A stretch of DNA of 64,000 nucleotides, taken from assembly GCF_049739465.1 (NCBI RefSeq), contig NZ_JBMHHY010000019.1:170070-234069 (forward strand), in the 5' to 3' direction. The notes under the pieces are model-generated. The model searched no databases. It saw nothing but the letters and a program-made list of their open reading frames with translations, and was not told where the DNA came from. The translations under genes and the position numbers were made by a program. Each line of letters starts with the position of its first letter. The first letter of the stretch is position 1. Below are positions 8,611 through 17,253 of the stretch, in pieces. Source of the stretch: Embleya sp049739465. Its GTDB lineage: Bacteria; Actinomycetota; Actinomycetes; Streptomycetales; Streptomycetaceae.

Positions 8611-8675
8611 GTCGGCCGTTTGACGACGATGGCCGGCGCGGGATGCGCGTTGAGACGTATCGCCCGGTCACCCGG

Positions 8676-9674
8676 TCACCCGGCCAGGTGGCCCCGGAGG
8701 AACTCGAAGGTCTCCGCTCGGGCGGCCTCGGCCTGTGGCACCACGCCCGGCATGCTGAGGAACGCGTGCCCTGTTCCGGGATATTCGGTAAGGCGCGTGG
8801 GCGTCCCGGCGGCTTGCAGTCGTTCGGCGTAGCGGCGGCCGTGATCGGCCAGTGGGTCCCGGGTCGGCACCAGCACGAGCGCCGGCGGCGGCGCGTTCAG
8901 GTTGTCGACGTGCAGCGGCGACAGCGCACGAGGATCGGCTCCCGGCGAAACGGCCAACCGGTGGACCAGCCGCAGTTGCGCCACGGTGAGGGTCGGGCTG
9001 TGGGCGTGCTCGGTCATCGAGGCGTGGTCGAACATCGTCTCGGTCACCTCGACAACGGGATTGACCAGCACCTGAGCCCGCAGGGGCAGCCCGGACTCGC
9101 CGGCCCGGATCGTGGCCAGGGCGGCGATCAGTGCGCCGCAGCTCTCGCCGAAGACGGCGGTGCGTGCCGGGTCGACGCCCCACTGCGCGGCCTGCCGTAC
9201 CACGAGGCGGAGCACGTCCCAGCAGTCGTCGACGGCCGCCGGCAGTGGGTTTTCCGGGTCGAGCAGGCGGTGTTCGACCGAGACGACGACTGCGGGCAGT
9301 CGGGCCGCGAGGTGGCTGTTCACCCAGTCGCTCTGCACGGCCGTGCCGACGAATCCGCCTCCGTGTACGTGGACCACGAGCGGCAGGCCGGGCCGGTCGG
9401 TGCCGCTGCGGTCGCGCCCGGGCGAGGGTCGGTACACCCGGACCGGCAACCTGCGGCCGGGCAGCGCCAGTTGGTGCCATCGGATCTCGGCGCCGGGATC
9501 GGGAATCCCGGTGATCGCCCGCATCTCGGGGGACGACCGCCTGCGGTTCTCCTCTTCGCGGTAGGCGAAGAGTTCCTCGGCCGTCATCGCCGACCAGTCC
9601 CGATCCCCGCCCAGGGCCTGCCGCCGCAACCGGATGTCCGTCGACGGCTGCTCCGCGCCGGTGACCTTGCTCAT
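8676..9674 (-). CDS. HSL-family alpha/beta hydrolase (esterase)
   Basis: 332 residues starting MSKVTGAEQPSTDIRLRRQA. The oxyanion-hole motif HVHGGGFVG (about residue 107) and the nucleophile elbow VFGESCGALIAA (Ser about 174) are those of the hormone-sensitive-lipase family. The acid is probably the Asp in VLVPTRDPLADHG and the base the His in PGTGHAFLS. Such enzymes hydrolyse short esters in the cytoplasm. The gene faces a TetR regulator across 77 bases that contain a nested palindrome, so it is very likely the regulated target. Confidence 0.9.
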   Translation of the reverse strand: MSKVTGAEQPSTDIRLRRQALGGDRDWSAMTAEELFAYREEENRRRSSPEMRAITGIPDPGAEIRWHQLALPGRRLPVRVYRPSPGRDRSGTDRPGLPLVVHVHGGGFVGTAVQSDWVNSHLAARLPAVVVSVEHRLLDPENPLPAAVDDCWDVLRLVVRQAAQWGVDPARTAVFGESCGALIAALATIRAGESGLPLRAQVLVNPVVEVTETMFDHASMTEHAHSPTLTVAQLRLVHRLAVSPGADPRALSPLHVDNLNAPPPALVLVPTRDPLADHGRRYAERLQAAGTPTRLTEYPGTGHAFLSMPGVVPQAEAARAETFEFLRGHLAG

Positions 9675-9699
9675 GTCTGCTCCCCACTCGAATTAGTTT

Positions 9700-9731
9700 C
9701 GCTACCCGAAGTATCGATACCTAAGGTAGCG
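9700..9731. promoter_or_regulatory. Nested palindromic operator of the esterase/TetR pair
   Basis: CGCTACC (9700-9706) and GGTAGCG (9725-9731) are perfect inverted arms, and the centre is the perfect palindrome GTATCGATAC (9711-9720) with the same dyad axis. A symmetric 32-bp site in the middle of a divergent promoter beside a TetR gene is the expected TetR operator. Confidence 0.7.
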
Positions 9732-9751
9732 CAAATGGCTATCGTGTGGGC

Positions 9752-10330
9752 ATGAAACCTGCGGCTGCCTCCGCCAGACCACCCGGTCGCCCGCGAACCA
9801 GCGTCGACACAGCGGTGTTCGCCGCCACGCTGGGCACGATCCGCGAACTCGGCTACGCACGTGCCACCGTCGAACGCATCGCCGCCGCGGCGGGCGTCGC
9901 CAAGACGACGGTCTACCGCCGCTGGCCCTCGAAGGGCACGCTGATCGTGGACTGCCTCCTGGACACGTTCGGGCCGGCGCCGCTGGAGGGCACCGGTCGA
10001 GCCGCGCTCATGGCCTCGACCATGCGCTGGATCGTGGCGAAGATCGGCGAGCCCGGCGTGGGCGACGCGTTCGCAGGCGTGTTCAGCGACGCCGTCAGCG
10101 ACCCGGCGCTGCGCGAGATCCTGCTCACTCGGCTACAGGACCCTTACCGGCTCGCGCTCCAGGACGCGCTCGGCGAATCGGAGACCCGGGTCCTGTTCTT
10201 CATCGACGTCGTCGTCGGAACGTTGCTGCACCGGATGGGCATGACCGGCGAGCCGATGGCCGACGCCGACGTCACCGCTCTGGCCGAGATGGTTCTGCTG
10301 TACTTCGCCGACGGTTCCGATCCGGCCTAG
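9752..10330 (+). CDS. TetR-family repressor, divergent from esterase
   Basis: 192 residues. The N-terminal HTH is clear: GTIRELGYARATVERIAAAA then GVAKTTVYRRWPSKGTLIVD. The C-terminal part resembles the TetR_C group with the ILLTRLQDPYRLALQDAL helix. ATG 9752 is used; a GTG two codons earlier is also in frame. It probably represses itself and the esterase through the palindrome at 9700-9731 and is released by a small lipophilic or ester ligand (inferred). Confidence 0.9.
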   Translation: MKPAAASARPPGRPRTSVDTAVFAATLGTIRELGYARATVERIAAAAGVAKTTVYRRWPSKGTLIVDCLLDTFGPAPLEGTGRAALMASTMRWIVAKIGEPGVGDAFAGVFSDAVSDPALREILLTRLQDPYRLALQDALGESETRVLFFIDVVVGTLLHRMGMTGEPMADADVTALAEMVLLYFADGSDPA

Positions 10331-10465
10331 AACCTGCGCTTCGGACGCCGCGCGGTGGACCAGGACGGCGGACGAGGGCTGTGCATCGTCGACCGGATCT
10401 GCAACCTGCTCCGGATCCGCTCGAACGAAACGGGAACGACCGCACGGTTGCGCGTGAACGTGGCT
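10331..10465 (+). pseudogene. Relic of a GHKL ATPase (anti-sigma-type) C-terminus
   Basis: Directly after the TetR stop, in the same frame, the codons read FGRRAVDQDGGRGLCIVDRI and then RIRSNETGTTARLRV. GGRGLxIVD followed by a GTTxRL strand is the ATP-lid end of RsbW/SpoIIAB-like ATP-binding proteins common in streptomycetes. There is no start region, and the frame then runs antisense into the next gene, so it is a remnant. Short match, read by eye. Confidence 0.45.
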
Positions 10466-11065
10466 CTACTGCGGCTGCGTCCGGTGCGGCATGGCGGGTC
10501 GGGCCAGTTCGGTGACGAGGTGCTCGAGCGCGGCGGTGGCGATGGCGCCGGTGGTGGCGACTTCGGGCACGATGTCGCAGACGGAGTGGCGCAGTTCGTG
10601 CCATCCGAGGTAGGCGGCGTAGGTGACGACCGCCTGACGCCGGGCCGGGGCGGGGGCCAGGCCCAGCTCGGCGAAGAGGTCCGTGAGGTAGGCGATCCGC
10701 CGCTCGGTGACCCGGCGCAGGACCTGGGCGACGGCGGGGTGGTCGGCATGGGCGACGATCGCGGGCTCCAAGCCGTTGATGCTCTCCCGCCCCAGTGCGG
10801 TGGCGAACAGGACCGTCAGTCGCTGCCGGGGATCGGTGATGTCGCCCAGCTCGGAGATCAGCGCTGTGGTGGTGTGCTGCTCCCACATTTCCAGCGCGGC
10901 CGTCAGTAGTGCGTCGCGATCCTTGAAGTGCCAGTAGAAGCTGCCCCGGGTCGCCCCCAGTTCGCCCGCGAGTGCGTTGACCGATACCGCGGCCACTCCG
11001 CCGCGTGCCATCGCGCGCAGCGCGGCGTTCGACCAGTCCTGGGGGGTGAGGTGCTCTCTTGCCAT
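10466..11065 (-). CDS. TetR-family repressor
   Basis: 199 residues from MAREHLTPQDWSNAALRAMA. The HTH is VNALAGELGATRGSFYWHFK, a textbook TetR recognition segment. I start at ATG 11063-11065 rather than the longer frame (11098), because the family begins near this Met and the longer start would place the protein across the palindrome at 11068-11085. It is divergent from a DUF3995 membrane protein gene, its likely target. Confidence 0.9.
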   Translation of the reverse strand: MAREHLTPQDWSNAALRAMARGGVAAVSVNALAGELGATRGSFYWHFKDRDALLTAALEMWEQHTTTALISELGDITDPRQRLTVLFATALGRESINGLEPAIVAHADHPAVAQVLRRVTERRIAYLTDLFAELGLAPAPARRQAVVTYAAYLGWHELRHSVCDIVPEVATTGAIATAALEHLVTELARPAMPHRTQPQ

Positions 11066-11067
11066 GT

Positions 11068-11085
11068 CCGTACAGTACTGTACGG
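11068..11085. promoter_or_regulatory. 18-bp perfect palindrome, TetR operator
   Basis: CCGTACAGTACTGTACGG lies two bases upstream of the TetR start in the divergent region. It is a perfect dyad and a strong candidate for autorepression. Confidence 0.7.
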
Positions 11086-11090
11086 TCATT

Positions 11091-11108
11091 CCATACAAGG
11101 GTGTATGG
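11091..11108. promoter_or_regulatory. Second inverted repeat in the divergent region
   Basis: CCATAC (11091-11096) and GTATGG (11103-11108) are inverted with 6 bases between. With the neighbouring 18-bp palindrome it may form a double operator controlling the DUF3995 gene. Confidence 0.4.
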
Positions 11109-11126
11109 AAGAGTTGGGAGAGCGGT

Positions 11127-11627
11127 ATGACGCTGACGAAACTCGCTGGTGGGACAACGGCAATCGCCCTCGGCGCGGCCGGGGCACTGCACGGAATCTG
11201 GACCTTCTCCCCTTGGCCACTGGCCGACCGTGCCGAGTTCGCCCGTAAGGTCGTCGGGGTTGCCGAAGCGGACCTGCCCGCACCGGAGTTGACGGCCGCG
11301 GTCGCGGCGGCGCTCGGGGCGGCGTCCTATGTGATCGCGGCCGGGGCCGACCTGGTTCCGCAGTTGGGGCCTCGTCGTTTGTTGCGCCAGGGCGTATGGG
11401 GCGTCGCAGGCGTGTTGCTGCTGCGCGGTGCGGTTGGTCTGGTCTCCTCCGGTCTGACCGGCCGGTCGACCGATTTCACCCGCCGGGACCTGGCGCTGTA
11501 CTCCCCACTGTGTCTGACGCTCGGGGGGCTGACGGCATACGTCGCCGTCTCCACTCGTGCCCCTCGCCGCCAAGACCGGCAGCACACCATCAGTGCGCCG
11601 GAGGGCCGCGGGAACGAGGGAGGCTGA
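11127..11627 (+). CDS. DUF3995 integral membrane protein
   Basis: 166 residues beginning MTLTKLAGGTTAIALGAAGA. The opening LHGIWTFSPWPL, then three further hydrophobic helices (about residues 55-78, 90-112, 128-145), match DUF3995 family membrane proteins of unknown function. GGGAG lies eight bases before the ATG. It is transcribed away from the TetR regulator at 10466-11065, sharing a palindromic operator region, so it is probably the regulated gene. Confidence 0.75.
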   Translation: MTLTKLAGGTTAIALGAAGALHGIWTFSPWPLADRAEFARKVVGVAEADLPAPELTAAVAAALGAASYVIAAGADLVPQLGPRRLLRQGVWGVAGVLLLRGAVGLVSSGLTGRSTDFTRRDLALYSPLCLTLGGLTAYVAVSTRAPRRQDRQHTISAPEGRGNEGG

Positions 11628-11756
11628 CACCGACCCGGTTGGTTCCCGACTCTTCATGGCGTTCGTGTCCTACGTGCCGTAAGAAGAAGCGCGTGCGGCA
11701 ACAGCCGCATCACCGCCACTCCGCGACACAACACGACACGACACGGCACGAAAGGC

Positions 11757-12785
11757 ATGACGTTGACGAGCGCCGACGATCCCTTCGCCCGCTTCCCCGA
11801 AGCGGCATCCTTCATCGTCACCAGCACGACCGTCACCGACGACGCCGCCCGGTCGCCCGAGCGGCTCTCCGCCATCTCGGGGATTCCCGGCGGGCCGGAC
11901 GTCTCCCCGCAGTTGTCCTGGAGCGGCGCCCCGGAAGGGACCAAGAGCTACGCCGTCACCGTCTTCGACCCCGACGCCCCCACCGGGTCCGGATTCTGGC
12001 ACTGGGCGGTCGTCGACATCCCCGCCGCCGTCACCGAGTTGGCCGAGGGTGTCGGCGACGACACCGGCTCGGGCCTGCCGGAGGGCGCCTTTCAGTTGCC
12101 CAACGACGCCCGCACGGCCCGCTTCATCGGCGCCGCCCCGTCGGTCGGGCACGACCCCCACCGCTACCTCGTCGTGGTGCACGCCCTCGACGTCGAGTCC
12201 CTCGGCATCCCGGTCGACGCCACCCCGGCCCTCCTCGGCCTGACCATGGCCCCGCACATCCTCGGCCGCGCGGTGCTGACCGCCACCGCGGCAACGCCGC
12301 GCGTGGGCGAGGACATCGAACGAATCCAGGTTTCCCGACTCGTCCCCGCCCCCGCCGACGCCATCTTCGCGGTCCTGACCGACCCGAAGGGACACGTGGA
12401 CATCGACGCGTCGGGAATGCTCATCGACGCCGAGGGACAGCCGGTCGAGCGGCCCGGCGACCGGTTCCTGGTCCACATGGATCGGGAAGCCCTCGGGGAC
12501 CTTCCGCTGGGCAGGTACGACGTCGAGGTCGTCATCACCAAGCTCGTCCCGGGCGAGGAGATCGCCTGGACCGTCGAAGGCTGGATCCGGCCCCATGTCC
12601 GCCACCTCTACGGCTATCGGCTGGAGCCGGCCGAGGGCGGCACGCTCGTCACGTCCTACTACGACTGGTCGCAGATCGACGACGCGTGGAGGAGGCGCTT
12701 CGTCTTCCCCGTGATCCCCGAATCCGCCCTCAAGGCCACCCTCGGCATCCTCGAGCGCACCGTCCGCCGACGAGCCGCCGCCTGA
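11757..12785 (+). CDS. PEBP (YbhB/YbcL) - SRPBCC fusion protein
   Basis: 342 residues. Residues 1-180 are a bacterial phosphatidylethanolamine-binding-like (YbhB) domain with VSPQLSWSGAPEGTKSYAVT, FDPDAPTGSGFWHWAVVDIP and a C-terminal HILGRAVLTA strand. From about residue 185 (ERIQVSRLVPAPADAIFAVL) to the end is a START-like SRPBCC domain with the long C-terminal helix. Either half is known alone; the fusion is uncommon to me. Both folds bind hydrophobic small molecules. No enzymatic role can be assigned. The gene stands alone on the plus strand after the DUF3995 gene. Confidence 0.85.
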   Translation: MTLTSADDPFARFPEAASFIVTSTTVTDDAARSPERLSAISGIPGGPDVSPQLSWSGAPEGTKSYAVTVFDPDAPTGSGFWHWAVVDIPAAVTELAEGVGDDTGSGLPEGAFQLPNDARTARFIGAAPSVGHDPHRYLVVVHALDVESLGIPVDATPALLGLTMAPHILGRAVLTATAATPRVGEDIERIQVSRLVPAPADAIFAVLTDPKGHVDIDASGMLIDAEGQPVERPGDRFLVHMDREALGDLPLGRYDVEVVITKLVPGEEIAWTVEGWIRPHVRHLYGYRLEPAEGGTLVTSYYDWSQIDDAWRRRFVFPVIPESALKATLGILERTVRRRAAA

Positions 12786-12910
12786 ACACACGCCGCCACC
12801 GCTCGCCGGTTCCGACGTCGCTGTGTGCGCTGCGCATCGCCGAGAGTCGGTAACCTGCCGGAGTCAGCGAGCGGGTGCGGGCTGAATGCCCGATGGGATG
12901 GAGAACGGCA

Positions 12911-13555
12911 ATGGCTCGTCGTTACGACTGCTCCACGGTGTCCGGGCGTTCCGCCGGGCTGCGCGAGGCCGCTGCGGCGGTGGCCCGGGGTGAACTGGTG
13001 GTGTTGCCGACGGACACCGTGTACGGCATCGGCGCCGATGCCTTCGACCGTGGAGCGGTGAATACTCTGCTGGAGGCCAAGGGCCGGGGCCGGGCGATGC
13101 CTTCGCCGGTCCTGGTCGCCTCCCCGGATGCCTTGCCCGACCTGGTCACCGACCTCTCCGCGCCGGGCCGGGCGCTGGTCGACGCGTTCTGGCCGGGCGG
13201 GTTGACCCTGGTCCTCCGCCACCGGCCGTCGCTGGATTGGGACCTTGGTGAAACCCACGGCACGGTGGCGGTCCGGATGCCGTCGCACCCGGTGGCTCTC
13301 GAACTGCTCGCCCGGACCGGCCCGATGGCGGTCTCCAGCGCCAACCTGACGGGACGGCCGTCCCCGCAGGACTGCGATGCCGCCCAGGGCATGCTCGGCG
13401 ACTCGGTCGCCGTCTACCTGGACGCGGGCCCCACCGAGGCCGCTGTCGCCTCCTCGATCGTGGATCTCACCGGCGCGGTCCCGGTCCTGAAGCGCGCGGG
13501 CGCGATCGGCACCGTGCGCCTGCGTACCGTGGTACCCGACCTGCGGGAGCCGTGA
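12911..13555 (+). CDS. Sua5/YciO/YrdC-family protein (threonylcarbamoyl-AMP synthase-like)
   Basis: 214 residues. The core motifs are LVVLPTDTVYGIGADAFD (about residue 31), KGRGRAMPSPVLVAS, FWPGGLTLVLRH, VAVRMPSHPVALELL and SSANLTGRPSPQD. Sua5/YrdC enzymes make threonylcarbamoyl-AMP from threonine, bicarbonate and ATP for tRNA t6A modification. The usual KxR and SxN residues are present. The housekeeping copy usually sits near prfA; this one is among regulators, so it may be a paralogue such as a carbamoyl-type accessory enzyme. ATG 12911 is used; the frame is open upstream. Confidence 0.88.
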   Translation: MARRYDCSTVSGRSAGLREAAAAVARGELVVLPTDTVYGIGADAFDRGAVNTLLEAKGRGRAMPSPVLVASPDALPDLVTDLSAPGRALVDAFWPGGLTLVLRHRPSLDWDLGETHGTVAVRMPSHPVALELLARTGPMAVSSANLTGRPSPQDCDAAQGMLGDSVAVYLDAGPTEAAVASSIVDLTGAVPVLKRAGAIGTVRLRTVVPDLREP

Positions 13556-13657
13556 CCCGGTCCCTCCGTCGACGGCGCTGAGGAGTTCCAACGTTTCCTG
13601 TCGGTCACGGTGACTCCCCCGGTCGGCGCGCGTACCTCGCGGCCCGCCGCCGCGTTC

Positions 13658-14575
13658 TCAACCGACGCGCGGAACCCCGGGCAGGCAATCGACCCACCCC
13701 GCCACACCGACACTTCGCCGCACCATCCGGTCGGACCGGAAGCGGCCGGGCGTGCACCCGACCATGCCCTTGAAGGTACGGACGAAATGCGGCTGATCGT
13801 GGTAGCCGGCCCCCGTCGCCACCTCCGACCACGACAGCCCCGCCTCCTCGAGCCGCAGCGCCGCACGCAGGCGCAGGACCTGGGCCATCGCCTTGGGCGA
13901 CGCGCCGACCTGCTCCCGGAACCGCCGCTCCAGGCGCCGTACGCTCCAACCGGTCGAGGCGGCCAGCCTGTCCACCCGGGTCCGTCCGGACACCCGCACC
14001 AACTCCTGCCAGACGCCGACGACTTCGGGACAACATCGCGGACCGTCGCGAAGCCGGGAGGCGAGCAGCGCCTCGATCAACGCGAAACGACCGGGCCAGT
14101 CGGGGCATTCGGCCAGTCGTTCACCGAAGTACCGCTCCCGCGCGCCGAGCAGATGGACCGGATCCAGCGGACGGTCGACCCACTCGGCCATCGGCAGGGC
14201 ACAGATCCGGTAGGCCGCGAGCGGATTCAGCAACACCGTGACACCCGCCATGACACCGGTGTGCTCGCCGATCACGGCCTTCGTACATCCTCCGTTGACC
14301 AACGAAACGCCGGACACCGAGCGCCGCGGATCGACCGCGTCGATCACCCGCACCGGATCGCCGAACCCGATCATCACCTTGACGACGCCGTCCGGCACGA
14401 TCAACCGCCGCCTCGTCCCCGCGGCACCGAACCGGAAACCACGCAGCCCCAACACGTACCCGCGCAACGCCGGATCCGCCCGCCGGGACACCAACTCCCG
14501 TGCCTCCGAGCCGACTACCGCCGGGCCAGCCCCGCGGCTGCATCCCCGCCCCGCTCGTACCACCACGCCCGTCAC
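13658..14575 (-). CDS. AraC-family transcriptional regulator
   Basis: 305 residues from a GTG at 14573-14575 that has GGGGGAGG seven bases upstream; the longer open frame beyond it lacks similarity. The C-terminal double HTH is RVDRLAASTGWSVRRLERRF and VATGAGYHDQPHFVRTFKGM followed by GCTPGRFR. The N-terminal half (LRGYVLGLRGFRF, RLIVPDGVVKVMIGFG) is the sensor domain found in many actinomycete AraC proteins. Target unknown; it is divergent from the helicase gene at 14926. Confidence 0.88.
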   Translation of the reverse strand: MTGVVVRAGRGCSRGAGPAVVGSEARELVSRRADPALRGYVLGLRGFRFGAAGTRRRLIVPDGVVKVMIGFGDPVRVIDAVDPRRSVSGVSLVNGGCTKAVIGEHTGVMAGVTVLLNPLAAYRICALPMAEWVDRPLDPVHLLGARERYFGERLAECPDWPGRFALIEALLASRLRDGPRCCPEVVGVWQELVRVSGRTRVDRLAASTGWSVRRLERRFREQVGASPKAMAQVLRLRAALRLEEAGLSWSEVATGAGYHDQPHFVRTFKGMVGCTPGRFRSDRMVRRSVGVAGWVDCLPGVPRVG

Positions 14576-14802
14576 GGTGCCTCCCCCTACAGTTGGTCGG
14601 CCCCTCGCGTCCTGACGGACGGTATCGCGGTGTTCACGGAACCGACGAGCCCGGAACAGGACGTCCCTCGGCTCGAACCCGCCACGCCCCCCGCGGTGAC
14701 GCATTCGTGCGATACACGCGCCGGCCGACCCGCCACCCTGGTGGTCGTAGACCGGAGCAACCGGGACACCACCCGGCGGCGCGGCGCGTATTCGGCGATA
14801 TG

Positions 14803-14837
14803 AAAAGCCCCGGGCGTCTTGACGCTCGGGGCCTTTT
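14803..14837 (+). terminator. Terminator-like hairpin in helicase leader
   Basis: AAAAGCCCCGGGCGTCTTGA continues to a near-perfect partner CGCTCGGGGCCTTTT: an 11-bp GC stem with one mismatch, flanked by four A and four T. No plus-strand gene ends before it, so it may be an attenuator of the helicase gene or the end of a small leader RNA. It can also act on the minus strand. Confidence 0.55.
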
Positions 14838-14855
14838 CGCGAGGTATCCTGGGTG

Positions 14856-14890
14856 GTTCTGAATACTGGTACCACACGGTATTCAAGAAC
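14856..14890 (+). promoter_or_regulatory. Inverted repeat before helicase start
   Basis: GTTCTGAATAC (14856-14866) pairs with GTATTCAAGAAC (14879-14890), one extra A in the right arm. It lies 35 bases before the TTG start and could be an operator or RNA stem. Confidence 0.45.
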
Positions 14891-14925
14891 ACTATTGACG
14901 GCATGATATCCGCCCTGGAGTCGAA

Positions 14926-17253
14926 TTGTCAAACGCCGAATTGCGATACGAGCAGGAATTCGTCGACGTGCTGTACGCGCGCCTCGCGGACCTGCGCGCC
15001 CGGGCGGAGGCCGCCGTGACGGGCGCGCTCGGGCGCGAGCACGACGGCACCCGGCAGGCGCGCGTCGAGCGGGACATCGCCGTGTTCGAGTATTCGAGCC
15101 TGCTCGCGGCGTTCGACGCCGGTGCGAACGGCCTGTGCTTCGGGCGATTGTTGTTCCGCGACGGCGCCGATCATCACATCGGCAGGATCGGTATCCGCCG
15201 CGACGACGCCGAGCACACCCCGATGGTCGTCGACTGGCGTGCCGACGTGGCCCGGCCGTTCTATCTGGCGACCGGGCACACCCCGATGGGCCTGCGACGC
15301 CGGCGGCACATCACCACGTCCGGGCAGCGGATCACCGCGCTGCACGACGAGATCCTCGACCTCACGGACGACACCCGCACCGGCTTCGAGGGCTCGGACG
15401 CCGACGCGGTGCTGCTCGCGTCGCTCGACGCGGCCCGCACCGGGCGCATGCACGACATCGTGCAGACCATCCGGGCCGAGCAGGATCGCATCATCCGTGC
15501 GCCGCACCGCGGCGTCCTCGTGGTCGAGGGCGGCCCGGGTACCGGCAAGACGGTCGTCGCGCTGCACCGCGCGGCGTACCTGCTGTACGCGAACCGCGAG
15601 CAGCTGACCCGCCGCGTCGTACTCGTGGTCGGCCCCAACCCCGCCTTCCTCGGCTACATCGAGGACGTCCTGCCCTCACTCGGCGAGACGGGCGTGCAAT
15701 TCGCCACACCCGGCGAGTTGTTCCCCGGCATCACCGCGACCGCCGTCGACCCGCCGGAGGCCGCCGAGGTCAAGGGCCGGGCCGCGATGGCCGAGGTGAT
15801 CGCCCGCTTCGTGGCCGACCGACAGGCGGTGCCCGAGACGCCGTTGGTGATCGAGCACGACGACGGCGACCTGTTCCTCGACGCGGGGATCGCGCAGGCC
15901 GCCCGGAGCGCGGCGCGCGCAACCCTGTTGCCGCACAACCTGGCCCGTCCGGCGTTCGCGTCGCGCGTGATCGACGGCCTTACCGAGCAGTTGGTCGACC
16001 GGCTCGGCGCCGACCCGTTCGGCGGGCCGAACTTCCTCGGCTCTGGGGAGATCGCGCAGTTGGCGATGTCGGTCGCCGAGAATCCGGCCGTCCAGGCGGC
16101 CGTCGACGAGCTGTGGCCGCGCCTGACCCCGCAGGGGCTGCTCACGGACTACCTTGCCGAACCGGTCTACCTGTCCGACGAGGACGCCGCGGCGGTCCGG
16201 CGTCCGGCCGCGTACGACCCGGTCTTCGGAGCCCGGACGTCCGGCGAATGGACGGTGGCCGACGTGCCATTGCTCGACGAGGCCGCCGAACTCCTGGGCA
16301 CGGACGACTCGTTGGCGCGAGCCGCGGCGACGGCCGAGCACCGCCGGCGGATCGCGTACGCCCAGGGCGTGCTCGACCTGTCGTACGGCTCGCGCACGCA
16401 GGAGTTCGAGGATCGCGACGACGAGGACTCCGAAGTGCTGAGCGCCCACGACCTCGTGGACGCCGAGCGCCTTGCCGAACGCCAGGAGGAGCTCGACCAC
16501 CGCACCTCCGCGCAGCGCGCGGCGGCGGATCGCACCTGGGCGTACGGCCACATCGTGGTCGACGAGGCCCAGGAACTCTCGGCGATGGCCTGGCGGTTGC
16601 TGATGCGGCGCAGCCCCACCCGGTCGATGACCCTGGTCGGCGACCCCGCGCAGGCCTCGGAGCCGGGCGGGTGCGGCTCGTGGGAGCGCATCCTGGTGCC
16701 CTATGTCGAGGGCCGCTGGGAGCGGGTCCGGCTGGGTGTGAACTACCGTACGCCAACCGAGATCATGGAGGTCGCGGCGGACGTCATGCGCGCCGTGGAC
16801 CCGGGGTTCGAGCCACCGGACTCGGTGCGCTCGACCGGCGTGAAACCGTGGTCGCGGCACACCGCGGACCTGCCGGCGACCGTGGCGTGGGCGGTCGACC
16901 ACGAGGAGGGCGCCCGGCGGGCGGAGCCGGGGAGGGGAACCGGCGGCGACGATTCGCAGGTTTCGGCCCAAGGGCGCCTCGCCGTGATCGCGCCGCGCGA
17001 GCTGATCGATGCGCTGGCGGCGGCGATCCCGCGCGCCGAACGAGGCGTCGAGCCGGACCTGACCCGGCCGTTGGTGCTGCTCGACCCCAAGCAGGCCAAG
17101 GGCCTGGAGTTCGACGCCGTGATCGTCGTGGAGCCGGCCGCGTTCGCCCTGGCCGACCTGTATGTGGCGCTGACCCGGGCAACGCAGCGGCTCGGCGTCG
17201 TGCACACCCGCGACCTCCCGCCGGGGCTCACCGGTCTCGCCCAGGCGGGGTGA
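14926..17253 (+). CDS. helR: HelD/HelR-like RNA polymerase-associated helicase
   Basis: 775 residues from TTG 14926, with CTGGAG upstream. The N-terminal coiled-coil (residues 1-60), the first RecA-like lobe with Walker A VEGGPGTGKTVVALHRAAYL (about 200), DEAQELSAMAWRLL (about 545), VNYRTPTEIM and a C-terminal LDPKQAKGLEFDAVIVVEPA block are those of UvrD-like HelD proteins. Actinomycete HelD removes stalled RNA polymerase from DNA. The subset called HelR also displaces rifamycin antibiotics and gives resistance; size and overall plan fit, but HelR and HelD cannot be separated by eye. The structured leader upstream is consistent with induction. The gene symbol is tentative. Confidence 0.8.
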   Translation: MSNAELRYEQEFVDVLYARLADLRARAEAAVTGALGREHDGTRQARVERDIAVFEYSSLLAAFDAGANGLCFGRLLFRDGADHHIGRIGIRRDDAEHTPMVVDWRADVARPFYLATGHTPMGLRRRRHITTSGQRITALHDEILDLTDDTRTGFEGSDADAVLLASLDAARTGRMHDIVQTIRAEQDRIIRAPHRGVLVVEGGPGTGKTVVALHRAAYLLYANREQLTRRVVLVVGPNPAFLGYIEDVLPSLGETGVQFATPGELFPGITATAVDPPEAAEVKGRAAMAEVIARFVADRQAVPETPLVIEHDDGDLFLDAGIAQAARSAARATLLPHNLARPAFASRVIDGLTEQLVDRLGADPFGGPNFLGSGEIAQLAMSVAENPAVQAAVDELWPRLTPQGLLTDYLAEPVYLSDEDAAAVRRPAAYDPVFGARTSGEWTVADVPLLDEAAELLGTDDSLARAAATAEHRRRIAYAQGVLDLSYGSRTQEFEDRDDEDSEVLSAHDLVDAERLAERQEELDHRTSAQRAAADRTWAYGHIVVDEAQELSAMAWRLLMRRSPTRSMTLVGDPAQASEPGGCGSWERILVPYVEGRWERVRLGVNYRTPTEIMEVAADVMRAVDPGFEPPDSVRSTGVKPWSRHTADLPATVAWAVDHEEGARRAEPGRGTGGDDSQVSAQGRLAVIAPRELIDALAAAIPRAERGVEPDLTRPLVLLDPKQAKGLEFDAVIVVEPAAFALADLYVALTRATQRLGVVHTRDLPPGLTGLAQAG

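Larger units (their letters stand above)
14576..14925. other. Leader region between AraC gene and helicase
   Basis: 350 bases. It holds an intrinsic-terminator-like hairpin (14803-14837) and a second inverted repeat (14856-14890), both upstream of the helicase start and therefore possibly in its 5' leader. No gene is supported here. Confidence 0.55.
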
